Source of the DNA: Planctomycetota bacterium
GTDB taxonomy: Bacteria; Planctomycetota; Planctomycetia; Gemmatales; Gemmataceae
NCBI GenBank assembly: GCA_016195405.1
Contig: JACPZP010000010.1
Location: 1-38,002, forward strand
Length of the DNA: 38,002 bases
Direction: 5' to 3'
Below are positions 24,118 through 33,100 of this stretch, in pieces (position 1 is the stretch's first letter; every line of letters starts with the position of its first letter). The notes beneath the pieces are model-generated. The model was not told the DNA's origin. It saw only the letters and a list, made by a program, of their open reading frames with translations, and ran no database searches. A program made the translations under genes and the position numbers.

Positions 24118-25044
24118 ATGTCGGCGTCGCATCCTCGTTACCCCGTGATCCTGTCGATTGCCGCGGCACTCGTCACGATTGCCATGAAAGGCATCGCCTG
24201 GCGGCTCACGGGCTCGGTCGGCTTGCTTTCCGACGCCGTGGAATCTCTGGTGAATCTCGTCGCCGCTCTGACAGCGCTTTTTTGCTTGTGGTTCGCATCC
24301 CGACCCGTCGATCCGTCGCACACCTACGGCCACGAGAAAATCGAGTATTTCTCGAGCGGCTTGGAAGGCGTCTTTATCATGGTGGCGGCCGGGGGCATCG
24401 CCTGGTATGCCGTCTCGCGTCTGATCGAGCCGCAGCCCTTGGAAGAACTCGGCCCGGGATTGGTGGTGACGACGATCGCGGCCCTTATCAACTTTGCCGT
24501 CGCCCAAATCCTGCTTCGCGTTGGCCGCCGCGTTGGCTCCATCGTTCTGGAAGCCGACGGGCAGCACCTGATGACGGACGTCTGGACCTCAGTCGGGGTC
24601 GTGCTCGGACTGGTGCTAGTTTGGCTGACCGGATGGCTGCCGCTAGATCCCTTGATCGCATTGGCGGTTTCGGCAAACATTGTCTGGACGGCGTACGACC
24701 TCATGCGCCGATCGTTTAACGGACTGATGGATCATTCTCTTCCAGAGAAAGAGCAAAAACTCCTTCGGTCGAGCATCGAGAAAGTGCTTCCGACCGGCGT
24801 GACTTTTCATGCTTTGCGGACGCGACAGGCAGGGTCGCGCCGCTTCGTCGACTTTCATCTGCTCGTGCCGGGCGCGTGGAGCGTGCGCAAGGCCCATGAC
24901 CTGACCGGCAAAGTCGAACAGGCTGTCTGCGAGGCTTTGCCCGGGATCGAGGCGACGGTCCATATCGAGCCCATCGAAGAAAAGGCCTCGTGGGAGGACA
25001 GCGCGCTATTGCCGCTGGAACAACAGCAAAACACGGGGAAATAG
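24118..25044 (+). CDS. Cation diffusion facilitator metal transporter
   Basis: This 308-residue protein starts at MSASHPRYP (24118); no strong ribosome site is seen and the upstream frame is repeat sequence. It exports divalent metals, typically Zn, Fe, Mn or Co, by proton exchange. Six membrane helices are visible. The metal-site residues lie in GLLSDAVESLVN (helix 2, Asp with Glu four residues later) and ADGQHLMTDVWTS (helix 5, H-x3-D). The helix 2 pattern D-x3-E is unusual, since many have D-x3-D or H-x3-D, so metal choice is unclear. HTYGHEKIEYFS lies between helices 2 and 3. The C-terminal cytoplasmic domain runs from about 205. It is the first gene of a plus-strand run of four. Confidence 0.92.
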   Translation: MSASHPRYPVILSIAAALVTIAMKGIAWRLTGSVGLLSDAVESLVNLVAALTALFCLWFASRPVDPSHTYGHEKIEYFSSGLEGVFIMVAAGGIAWYAVSRLIEPQPLEELGPGLVVTTIAALINFAVAQILLRVGRRVGSIVLEADGQHLMTDVWTSVGVVLGLVLVWLTGWLPLDPLIALAVSANIVWTAYDLMRRSFNGLMDHSLPEKEQKLLRSSIEKVLPTGVTFHALRTRQAGSRRFVDFHLLVPGAWSVRKAHDLTGKVEQAVCEALPGIEATVHIEPIEEKASWEDSALLPLEQQQNTGK

Positions 25045-25123
25045 TCACAGGCCGCAAGCGTCTAGTATGATAGAGACATTGGCCGGTCCCAGCCCCAAGC
25101 CATCCCTCCGCAACAACGGAACC

Positions 25124-26344
25124 ATGCACGGATCCACCTCCACCCCCGGATTGGCCAACCCAGGATTGGCCCGGTTGTTCCAGACCGAACCCTGGCCGTT
25201 AGCCCCCTTCGACTTTCACACGCCGACGCGTGTCATATTCGGTCCCGGCTCCTTGAAAAGCCTTGGCGAACTGGCGCGGGAATTGGGCGAGTCACGCGTC
25301 CTCTTGGTGACCGATCCCGGACTGGAAGCGGCCGGGCATCCGCAGAAGGCGAGCGCGTCGCTCGAAGAGGCGGGGCTTAAGGTCTTCCTTTTCGATGAAG
25401 TCGAGCAGAACCCGACGAGCCGGCACGTCGACAACGGCGTTCGCTTCGCCAAGCCGCACGGCATCGACCTGATCGTCAGCGTCGGCGGCGGCAGCGCTAT
25501 GGACTGCGCCAAGGGGATTAATTTCGTCCTCACCAACGGCGGCACGATGACCGACTACAGGGGTTTCGGCAAAGCGACCAAGCCGATGCTGCCCTCGATC
25601 GGCGTGCCGACGACGGCCGGCACTGGCAGTGAAGCCCAATCCTACGCCCTGATCGCGGACGAGCACACGCACATGAAGATGGCCTGCGGGGACCGCAAGG
25701 CCGCGTTTCAGGTGGCGATTCTCGATCCGGAGCTGACGGTGTCGCAACCGGCCAGGGTTACGGCGCTCACGGGAATCGACGCCCTCTCGCACGCCCTGGA
25801 GTCGTACGTCACGACCGCGCGCAATCCGCTCTCGCAAATGTTCGCGCGGGAAGGCTGGAAGCTGCTCGAAGTCAATCTCGAGAAAGTCTTGCACGATCCG
25901 AGCAACCTAGAGGCGCGCGGCGCCATGCAAATGGGCGCGTTCTTGGCGGGAACAGCCATCGAAAACTCCATGCTCGGCGTGTGCCATGCGTGCGCCAACC
26001 CGCTGACCGCCCATTACGGCATCACGCACGGCCTCGCTATCGGAATCATGTTGCCACACGTGGTTCGCTTCAACGCCTCCGCGGTAAGCGCGCTTTATGG
26101 CGATCTTGCGGAAGAGGTCGGCTTGCGCAATGGCCAGCCGGAATCGGCCGCCGAGACGCTGGCGGAACGTATTACGGGCCTGATGCGGATGGCGGGTCTG
26201 CCCAGGACTCTGGGAGAGGTTGGAGTGAGTCCCGGCATCGTGACGCTTCTCGCGGAAGAGGCTGCCCAGCAATGGACGGCGCGGTTCAATCCGCGGGCGG
26301 TAGACGAAGCGGATATTCTGGGTTTGTTTCGCGCGGCATTGTGA
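25124..26344 (+). CDS. Iron-type (group III) alcohol dehydrogenase
   Basis: This NAD(P)-dependent oxidoreductase has 406 residues from ATG 25124; a start at 25067 would add 19 residues that look unconserved. The dinucleotide loop VSVGGGSAMDCAKG lies at about 118-131. The substrate-site region SIGVPTTAGTGSEAQ follows. Metal ligands are in ALTGIDALSHALESYV (Asp and His), then VCHACANPLTAHYGITHGLA (two His). All four ligands seem present, so Fe or Zn binding is expected. It reduces aldehydes or oxidises alcohols; the true substrate cannot be deduced. The gene lies between the CDF transporter and a PQQ-type protein on the same strand, with gaps of 79 and 39 bases. Confidence 0.92.
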   Translation: MHGSTSTPGLANPGLARLFQTEPWPLAPFDFHTPTRVIFGPGSLKSLGELARELGESRVLLVTDPGLEAAGHPQKASASLEEAGLKVFLFDEVEQNPTSRHVDNGVRFAKPHGIDLIVSVGGGSAMDCAKGINFVLTNGGTMTDYRGFGKATKPMLPSIGVPTTAGTGSEAQSYALIADEHTHMKMACGDRKAAFQVAILDPELTVSQPARVTALTGIDALSHALESYVTTARNPLSQMFAREGWKLLEVNLEKVLHDPSNLEARGAMQMGAFLAGTAIENSMLGVCHACANPLTAHYGITHGLAIGIMLPHVVRFNASAVSALYGDLAEEVGLRNGQPESAAETLAERITGLMRMAGLPRTLGEVGVSPGIVTLLAEEAAQQWTARFNPRAVDEADILGLFRAAL

Positions 26345-26383
26345 CAGCGGTTTCGCGGCAATCCGTGACTTTGAGGAGTCTCA

Positions 26384-27475
26384 ATGGCAAGGATCATTGC
26401 ATTCGCGTTCCTAGTTTGCGCGATTCCTGTCCACGCCGATTGGCCGCTTTTTCGCGGCAACCCTCTTCAAAACGGCGTCGCCACGAGCACGCTGCCGGAA
26501 AAGCTCGACGTCCTCTGGAAGCTCAAACTCGACGACGGCATCGAAGGCACGGCGGCTATCGTCAAGGACACGGTCTACTTTGGCTCCTTCGATCAATTCC
26601 TGTATGCGGTGAACTTGTCCGACGGCAAAGAAAAGTGGAAATACAAAGCCGGTCCCATCAAAGCGCCGGTGAGCGTCTTTGACGGCACGGTCTACGTCGG
26701 CGACGAGGACGGCATGTTCCATGCGGTCGACGCCCAAAAGGGGACCAAGCGCTGGACCTTTGAAACCGGCGGCGAAATCACTTCTGGCGCTAATTTCTCG
26801 GACGGCAAAGTCATCTTCGGCTCCCATGACTCGACCCTCTATTGCCTCGACGCCGCCAAGGGCGAGTTGGTGTGGAAGTTTAAGACCCAAGGCCCCGTCA
26901 ATGGCTCGGCGGTTATCGCGGGCAAGCTCACCTTCGTCGCCGGCTGCGACAGCAACCTGCACATGATCGACCTTAAGAAGGGCGATTCCGTCGGCCAGGT
27001 CGATCTCGGCGGCCAGGCAGGCGCCACGGCGGCCGTCTTGAAGGACAAGCTTTACGTCGGCACCATGACCAATCAGTTTCTGGGCATTGATTTGGCCAAG
27101 AAAGAAATCGAGTGGACCTTTGAGCCCAAGCAAAGCCAGCCGTTCTACGGCTCGGCCGCGGTCAATGATAAAGTGGCGGTCGTCGGCTGCCGCGATAAGC
27201 GCGTCTATTGCTTCGATCGGATCAAGGGCGCGGAATTGTGGAGCTTTCCCACGAAAAGCCGCGTCGACAGTTCGCCGGTGATCGCCAGTGGCCGCGTTTA
27301 TGTGGGATCATCGGATGGGAGGCTCTACGTGCTCGACTTAGAAAAAGGCACGGAGCTGCAAAAGCTGGAGCTGGGCCGCGGCATCGTTGCCGGTCCCGCC
27401 GTGGCGAACAATCGTTTGGTGATCGGCACCACCGACGGCTGGCTGGTATGCCTCGGTTTGAGCCCGAAGCGATAA
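26384..27475 (+). CDS. Secreted PQQ-type beta-propeller protein
   Basis: This 363-residue protein has GAGGAG before its start and a signal peptide ending about VHAD. Repeats of about 40 residues contain the PQQ-like W motif, for example YAVNLSDGKEKWKYKAGPI, then HAVDAQKGTKRWTFETGG, then YCLDAAKGELVWKFKTQG. Seven or eight such blades build one beta-propeller, like BamB or the propeller of PQQ dehydrogenases. No catalytic residues for PQQ chemistry are evident, so it may be a scaffold or binding protein. It is one of three such proteins in the window. It follows the alcohol dehydrogenase by 39 bases, but a shared function is not shown. Confidence 0.9.
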   Translation: MARIIAFAFLVCAIPVHADWPLFRGNPLQNGVATSTLPEKLDVLWKLKLDDGIEGTAAIVKDTVYFGSFDQFLYAVNLSDGKEKWKYKAGPIKAPVSVFDGTVYVGDEDGMFHAVDAQKGTKRWTFETGGEITSGANFSDGKVIFGSHDSTLYCLDAAKGELVWKFKTQGPVNGSAVIAGKLTFVAGCDSNLHMIDLKKGDSVGQVDLGGQAGATAAVLKDKLYVGTMTNQFLGIDLAKKEIEWTFEPKQSQPFYGSAAVNDKVAVVGCRDKRVYCFDRIKGAELWSFPTKSRVDSSPVIASGRVYVGSSDGRLYVLDLEKGTELQKLELGRGIVAGPAVANNRLVIGTTDGWLVCLGLSPKR

Positions 27476-27519
27476 TAATGACCGTGGTCCCTCGTGCGCT
27501 TCGGCTCAAGGAAGTTGTA

Positions 27520-28497
27520 ATGCGTGTCCTTCTCACTGGCGGTTATGGATGCATCGGATCCTGGATCGCCAAAAACCTGCTCGAGCGCGGCGACGAGGTC
27601 TGGATCTATGACCTCAAGGAAAATCCGAAGCGTTTGCGGCAAATCCTGCCGGAAGACCAAATCCGCCGAGTCGTTTTCGCAAATGGCGATGTCACCGATC
27701 TCGAACGCGTGCGCACGGTTTTGCAGAAAGAGCGTATTTCGCACGTCGTGCATCTGGCCGGATTGCAGGTGCCCACTTGCCGCGATGATCCGCTTCTCGG
27801 CGCGCGGGTCAACGTCCTGGGAACACTGGCCGTCCTTGAAGCGGTTCGCCAGTTCGGCAAACAGATCGAGCGTCTTGTCTATACCAGCAGCGCGGCGGTG
27901 TTTGGTCCGCCCGAGTTGTATCCGTCCGGACCGCTGGCCGACGACGTGCCCTTGGTCCCATCCACGCACTACGGCGTCTTCAAATGCTGCAACGAAGGTA
28001 ACGCCCGCATCTACTACCAAGATCACGGCGTCAGCAGCATCGGCTTGCGGCCCTGGACGGTCTACGGAGTCGGCCGCGATTTCGGCATGACCAGCGAGCC
28101 GACCAAAGCCATCAAGGCGCTCGCGCTGGGCAGGCCCTATCACATCAGTTACGGCGGCTACCAGGACATGCAGTGGGTCGACGACGTCGCCAAGATCGCT
28201 GTTCGCTGCCTGGAGCGCCCGTACAAAGGGGCCAAATCGTACAACCTGCGCGGCCACGTCGTCGACTTGCCGGAATTTCACCAGGCGCTTTGCCAGGTCG
28301 ATCCCGCGGCGGAAATGCTGATTACTTTCGGCGAACGGCAAATCGCCATCGCCTACAACCTGGATGATTCGGCACTCGAGCGCGACCTCGGTCCGATGCC
28401 GCGAACGCCTCTCGTGGAGGGAATCCGCCAGACCTGGGAACAGTTCAAGAAGCTGTGGGAAGAAGACAGGCTCGATACGTCGGACCTGGATGCGTGA
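27520..28497 (+). CDS. NAD-dependent epimerase/dehydratase (extended SDR)
   Basis: This 325-residue protein starts at MRVLLTGGYG (27520), with AAGGAAG five bases upstream; an ATG at 27478 gives 14 more residues. The Rossmann motif is TGGYGCIGSWIAKNLLERGD. The catalytic set is TSSAAVFG (Ser) and YGVFKCCNE (Tyr-x3-Lys). NAD rather than NADP is suggested by the Asp in WIYDLKE at the end of strand 2. Family members act on nucleotide sugars (epimerases, dehydratases) or other substrates. The substrate-binding C-terminal half (RPWTVYGVGRDFGMTS, then YGGYQDMQWVDDVAKI) is typical. No sugar-nucleotide or glycosyltransferase genes are nearby, so the substrate stays open. It is the last gene of the plus-strand run. 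Confidence 0.92.
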   Translation: MRVLLTGGYGCIGSWIAKNLLERGDEVWIYDLKENPKRLRQILPEDQIRRVVFANGDVTDLERVRTVLQKERISHVVHLAGLQVPTCRDDPLLGARVNVLGTLAVLEAVRQFGKQIERLVYTSSAAVFGPPELYPSGPLADDVPLVPSTHYGVFKCCNEGNARIYYQDHGVSSIGLRPWTVYGVGRDFGMTSEPTKAIKALALGRPYHISYGGYQDMQWVDDVAKIAVRCLERPYKGAKSYNLRGHVVDLPEFHQALCQVDPAAEMLITFGERQIAIAYNLDDSALERDLGPMPRTPLVEGIRQTWEQFKKLWEEDRLDTSDLDA

Positions 28498-28507
28498 GGC
28501 TAGAAGC

Positions 28508-28549
28508 GGTTTCAAAAAGGGGTCAGGACCTCTAAAATCACAGGTCCTG
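28508..28549. repeat. GTCAGGACC repeat at the end of a truncated gene
   Basis: Bases 28508-28534 match 24058-24084 with two differences. CAGGACCT (28524-28531) pairs with AGGTCCTG (28542-28549) across a 10-base loop. It lies just beyond the epimerase stop and next to the point where the truncated lipoprotein paralogue loses similarity to its full-length neighbour. Confidence 0.8.
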
Positions 28550-28593
28550 GCGCACATCAATCCGCCGTAGCGAACGTTGGCGTCAGGTTCCGC

Positions 28594-28746
28594 CCAAGTC
28601 CGGACCATCTCCGTGCTGTGGGCGACTCCACCGTAAATCTTAGGATTGTCGAGGCCGCCTTTTTCAAAATTGATAAGCGTACCGCAACCGGTGATAGAAC
28701 CAGCAAGCAACGCGACAGCGAAACAACGAGTACAGGCGGAGGCCAT
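28594..28746 (-). pseudogene. Truncated YceK-like lipoprotein paralogue
   Basis: ATG 28746 begins two bases after the TAA of the intact lipoprotein. The first 51 residues parallel that gene: a signal sequence ending SITGCGTLINF with lipidated Cys, then NPKIYGGVAHSTEMVRTW, against DPKIYGGVQFDAEMV in the intact copy. Similarity ends near 28594. The frame then runs through the repeat at 28508-28549 and on as an antisense frame of the epimerase. The conserved C-terminal part (DLPFSLVADTLTLP in the intact copy) is missing. It is most likely a duplicate whose 3' end was lost at the repeat. A short product could still be made. Confidence 0.75.
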
Positions 28747-28748
28747 CG

Positions 28749-29030
28749 TTACTTCTTTTCTTCCCAGATGGAGTTGATCAGGGCTATCGGAATGACGACG
28801 GGCAAGGTCAGCGTGTCGGCGACCAATGAGAACGGCAGGTCGACGGCGTAAACGGCGGCCAGGCTCTTCGCCATCTTGTCGTCGGTCTTAATGGTGTGGA
28901 CCATTTCGGCGTCGAATTGCACGCCGCCGTAGATTTTCGGGTCATCCTTGAAGTTGACCAAGGTTCCGCAACCCGTCAAAGCGCTCGACAATACGCCCGC
29001 CGTCAAAAGCCCGAGTCGCCGATTGTTCAT
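28749..29030 (-). CDS. YceK/DUF1375-like lipoprotein
   Basis: This 93-residue lipoprotein starts at 29030, with GGAGG close upstream (GGAGGAAAGCC then ATG). The signal sequence ends with SALTGCGTL, so Cys21 is the lipidated residue. The mature part has DPKIYGGVQFDAEMVHT, then AVDLPFSLVADTLTLPVVIP and the tail INSIWEEKK. This is the layout of the YceK/DUF1375 family of small outer-membrane lipoproteins, whose role is unknown. A truncated tandem copy follows at once on the same strand. A double-hairpin repeat (29048-29124) lies just upstream of the start. Confidence 0.82.
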   Translation of the reverse strand: MNNRRLGLLTAGVLSSALTGCGTLVNFKDDPKIYGGVQFDAEMVHTIKTDDKMAKSLAAVYAVDLPFSLVADTLTLPVVIPIALINSIWEEKK

Positions 29031-29047
29031 GGCTTTCCTCCACCGCC

Positions 29048-29124
29048 GTAGGTGCCGCGAGCCGAGCGGCACCGGTCCGAGCGGCACCAGCCCAACTGGG
29101 TCCGGCTCGGCTCGCCGGACCTAC
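29048..29124. repeat. Paired hairpin repeat with compensating base changes
   Basis: Two hairpins face each other: 29051-29073 (stem GGTGCCGC/GCGGCACC, loop GAGCCGA) and 29099-29121 (stem GGTCCGGC/GCCGGACC, loop TCGGCTC). GTA at 29048 and TAC at 29122 close the element. The two stems are inverted copies except for paired changes that preserve pairing. A partial third unit (GGTCCGAGCGGCACC) lies between them at 29074-29088. Confidence 0.85.
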
Positions 29125-29165
29125 ATTCCAAGGGATTTGGGAGAATAGCCGACTGCCCGGAAAAA

Positions 29166-30140
29166 TCAACCCACGGTTTGCCAGGGCAGCTTATCCAGAT
29201 TGACATTGCCGCCGCTGAGCACGATGCCGACACGACCTAAGCCCTTCAGGGCCCGGAAACTATCGGTCAACACCGCCGCCAAGGCGACGGCGCTGCTCGG
29301 CTCCACCATCAGCTTGGCGCGCTCCCACAACAGCCGCATCGCCTGGATGATCTCGTCTTCACGGACCGTGACGACTTGCTCGACCACGTCGCGCACCATC
29401 GGCCAAGTGAGCTGGCCCAAACTCGTGAGCAAACCGTCGGCAATGGTGTTGGTCTTGCCCTGCGGAAGCAAGGCGTTGCCCGCCTTGGAACGAGCGGCGT
29501 CATCGGCGCCCAACGGCTCGGCGGCAAAAACGTGAACAATGGGACGGGATTCTCGGCAGACAACACAGATTCCAGAGATTAGGCCCCCGCCGCCGACAGG
29601 AGCGACAATCGCGTCGAGATGATCGACTTGGTCGAGGAATTCCAGCGCGACGGTTCCCTGTCCTGCGATGACGTCCGGATGGTCATACGGCGGAATCAGC
29701 GTCGCCCGCGTCTCAGCTTGCACCTTGGCGACGCCTTCTTCCCGCGCGGCTAGAGTCGGTTCACATTCATGAACCTTGGCGCCATATTCTTCGACGGCCC
29801 GTCGCTTCGCTGGAGTCGCATTGCGCGGCATGACGACATGTGCTGCGATGCCGCGCAGCTTCGCCGCCAACGCGAGGGCCTGGGCGTGATTGCCCGAACT
29901 GTGGGTGACGACGCCATGCGCCGCTTGCTCGTCGGTCAAACGGCGCACGGCATTGCAGGCGCCTCGAAACTTAAAGGCGCCCACTTTCTGAAACTGCTCG
30001 CATTTGAAGAAAAGTTCCCGGCCTGCAAGGCGATCAATGGTTGCGCACATGTGCACTGGCGTTACTTGCGCCAAGCCTTTGATGCGCTGGGCGGCGGCGC
30101 AAACGTCGTTCATTGTGATGGGGTAACGAGTTTCGCTCAT
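29166..30140 (-). CDS. Threonine dehydratase / serine racemase-like PLP enzyme
   Basis: This 324-residue fold-type II PLP enzyme starts at MSETRYPITM (30140), and its ATG overlaps the TGA of the upstream gene as ATGA. The PLP-binding Lys57 lies in VGAFKFRGACNAV, the Asn-containing loop is THSSGNHAQALA, and the phosphate-binding glycines are APVGGGGLISG. EPSSAVALAAVL and GIVLSGGNVN close the active site. There is no C-terminal ACT domain, so it belongs with short catabolic threonine ammonia-lyases or serine racemases rather than isoleucine-regulated IlvA. It would convert threonine to 2-oxobutanoate and ammonia, or act on serine. The exact substrate is uncertain. A longer start is rejected because it lies within the upstream gene. 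Confidence 0.92.
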   Translation of the reverse strand: MSETRYPITMNDVCAAAQRIKGLAQVTPVHMCATIDRLAGRELFFKCEQFQKVGAFKFRGACNAVRRLTDEQAAHGVVTHSSGNHAQALALAAKLRGIAAHVVMPRNATPAKRRAVEEYGAKVHECEPTLAAREEGVAKVQAETRATLIPPYDHPDVIAGQGTVALEFLDQVDHLDAIVAPVGGGGLISGICVVCRESRPIVHVFAAEPLGADDAARSKAGNALLPQGKTNTIADGLLTSLGQLTWPMVRDVVEQVVTVREDEIIQAMRLLWERAKLMVEPSSAVALAAVLTDSFRALKGLGRVGIVLSGGNVNLDKLPWQTVG

Positions 30141-33100
30141 AGTCCTTTTACCTTGTCCAAAGGAAGCAGCATCGCCGTGCCGTCCATGAGCGGCAACAAC
30201 ATGCGGCCCGCGCCGAATGAAACCGGCGCTGCCGATGGCGGAGCGTTGGCTCTTATTGTGTAGCCCGGCCCAACAGGCTCGCCCGTCGCGGGATCGAGCG
30301 CCTGGACGCGCCCGGCGAGATCGGCAACGACGAGAAGGCCGTCGATTAGCTGAGGTTCGCCGACGATCTCGGCGTCGCGCGCCTTTTCCCACAGCGGCTT
30401 ATCCTGGGTTGGATCGAGCCAAACCAGCTGAAACTTCCCTACGACGCAGCCGATACGTCCCTGACGTACAAACGGCCCGGCCGTGATCTTGCCCGGAAGA
30501 GTCCAGCGCTTGATCGGCTGCAAATGGTCGGCGTCGAGCAGGGTCACGGTGTCGGAAGCGTCGGCGACCACGATTTGCCCTTTAGCCACAACGGCTGGAG
30601 CGGACACGATGCGACCATTCGCGATGTTGCCCGTGCCCAGCGGGACGCGCGCCGCCACGCCATTCGCTAGGGGCAAGAGGGCAAAGTCCTTGCCAAGCGC
30701 GAGCGTGCCATGTGGCGTCGCCGGAAGATTGAACGTGAACTCCTCCTGCGGCTCACCCATCTCGTTCCAGTGCGAGATACGCAAATCCGGCGCGGGGCCG
30801 CGCGTCCAAGAGATGCGAACGATGCCGTTCTTATGAGCGAACAATTGCTGCTCAGAACTCGCGTGCTCGCGGGGGACGAAATTGCCTGCAGCCTGCCACG
30901 GCTGGATGGGTTCAGCGATGAGCTTGCGGGCATCAAACAAGAACATGCCGCCGGCGTCCGAGCAAGCGACGAGATTTCCGGATACGATCAACGGTCCTTG
31001 ACAAATCAGACCGAGCTGACGCTGCCAAAGGATCTGTCCGGTTTCCGCGGCGATTGCCGAAACGAGGGTGATCGGCTTGCCGGAGGCTTGTGTGGTGACG
31101 AAGAGCGTTGTGTTGCCATTGGCGTCGGCATAGACTTGGGCGGCGTGCAGGGGTGACCCTAGAATCGGCGGCTGCGGCCCGCGCGCCACCAGGCCGGGTC
31201 CATTCTGCGCGGTAAACGTGGCTTGCAAGCGATGCAGCCGGCCGCGCGACAACACCCAATAGTTCTCAGCGTCGACGTGCACGACCTGGGCCCGGCCGGG
31301 CTCACCAACGCCGGTCACCATGTAATCGCCGCTCAGCATCGGAAACAGCAACGGATCGCGGTTCCCCTTCTGCCGGAGGCCGTACAGAGCCAGGTAGCCG
31401 GCGTCGGTCGCCCACGCCAGTTTTTCGCCGTCGCGCCATGAGTCGAACCAGGATGTACCAATGCTGCGGACGGTCGGCTCCGACGGCTTTTGATCCGGAT
31501 CGGTGATCGGCAACGCGTAAGGGACGAATTCCTCCGAAGTCCCGCCGCGCGACAGGCCCAGGAGCATCCAGCCCATCCGTATCGCGGGCGATTCCGCGGC
31601 AGTCTTCTCCTCATTCCAGATGGCCGGCAGCGTGCGCAGCGATCCGGGCGCGTGGCCCGTGTAGAGCACGGCGGCGCAAGCGCGCTTGGCCACATCGAGC
31701 ACATAGACGCAAAAGCTGTCCGCTGGGAAATACACCAGTGAAGTGCCGGGCTGCCGCACGCCTCCGACCATGAGGGGTTGGCCAATTTGGTAGTGCCCTT
31801 GGAGCCTGCCTTCCCTGATCTCGATTTCCTCCACCCGCCCCGCGCGCGTCGGCACGAAAACATGCTGATCGATCAGCACCGGTTGACCGAGGCAAACATC
31901 GCTCAGTCCGGTTTGCCAAAGAACCACGCCTGTTTCCGCTTCGACAGCCGTCAGGCTCGTGCTATCTGACGAGAGCACGAGATAGCGTTCGGGCAGGAGC
32001 GCCGTCGCCGGCACGTGCAGCGGCAAGATGCTGGTGTCGACACCGACGCGGCGCACCCAGCGGACCTCGCCGCGCGACGGTTCGAGCGCGTGAAGGACGC
32101 CGCTGACTTGGGCGAGCACGACGCCAGACCTTGTTGGCGCGCCAATTGACTTACCAAGCGCTGGAGCGACATAAACGCTTGCAACGTCGTCCTCGGCAAT
32201 CGGTTTCTGTTTCTCGTAAGGATTCGCCGGCACGAAAACGACGGATGCCCGATGGGCCGCGACGAGTTCCTTGACGATTTTTTTCGCCTCGGGATCGGTC
32301 GTCAGCCCTGCTTTGGCTGCCGAATCACGTCCTTTCTGAACCGCGGCTGCCGACGGCGCGCTCACAAGTCGTCGCAAGGACTCGAGCGCCTCCAGTCGTT
32401 GAGTCGTCTTGGCAATGGCTTTCTCGACGCGGCTGAACTCGGCGGCCAACTTTTGCTCGACATCCCGGACGGCCACGCCAGCGGGTGGCTGAAACTTGGA
32501 CGCTTGCGCCCAGATCGCGCGACTCAAATCGAGCAGTCCGGGATCTTGTTTTTCTTCAGCGACGGCCGCGAACTGTTTCGCGAGCGTATGGAGCATCTGC
32601 CAAACGTCTCCGTGCCGGTCCTTGAGTATGGGATCATTTTTGAAGCGTTCGAGGAACTGCTTGACGTTATCCCACGCCTGAACATCCTCTTCGACATTCA
32701 CGTGCGGCGCGACCGAGTCGCGCGCGCTGGCCAGCTCGCGCATGAAATCGTACTGAGCGCGGTTGCGGCTCGTCGGATAGTCGGCATACAGCTTTCTGAA
32801 CGCCTCGGCCGCTTCCGCGAAGTCTTGGTTGTCGTAAAGTTGCTGGGCTTTCTGACTGCGTTCGGCCTCTCGGCCCGCCTGGCTGCCGCGTACCAAGAGG
32901 AATCCGCCGCCCGCAAGGCCGCCCAGGACAATCAGCATGATGGCGATGAGCACGAGCGAACGGCGGCCCGATTTCGTTGGTTTAGGTGCTTCCGTTGCTA
33001 CGGTCGGCGCGGTCGGCGTTTGCACCGCTTCCGTCGGCGCGAAGGACGGCATCACGTTGTTCGCGTCGCCGTGCCGCACGGGCGGCGCATCCCAGTTGCC

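Noticed and set aside
27325..28593. Long minus-strand open frame (antisense to the epimerase)
   Set aside because: Only its first 51 codons (28594-28746) resemble a protein, the truncated lipoprotein. The rest is the antisense frame of a well-supported epimerase in GC-rich DNA.
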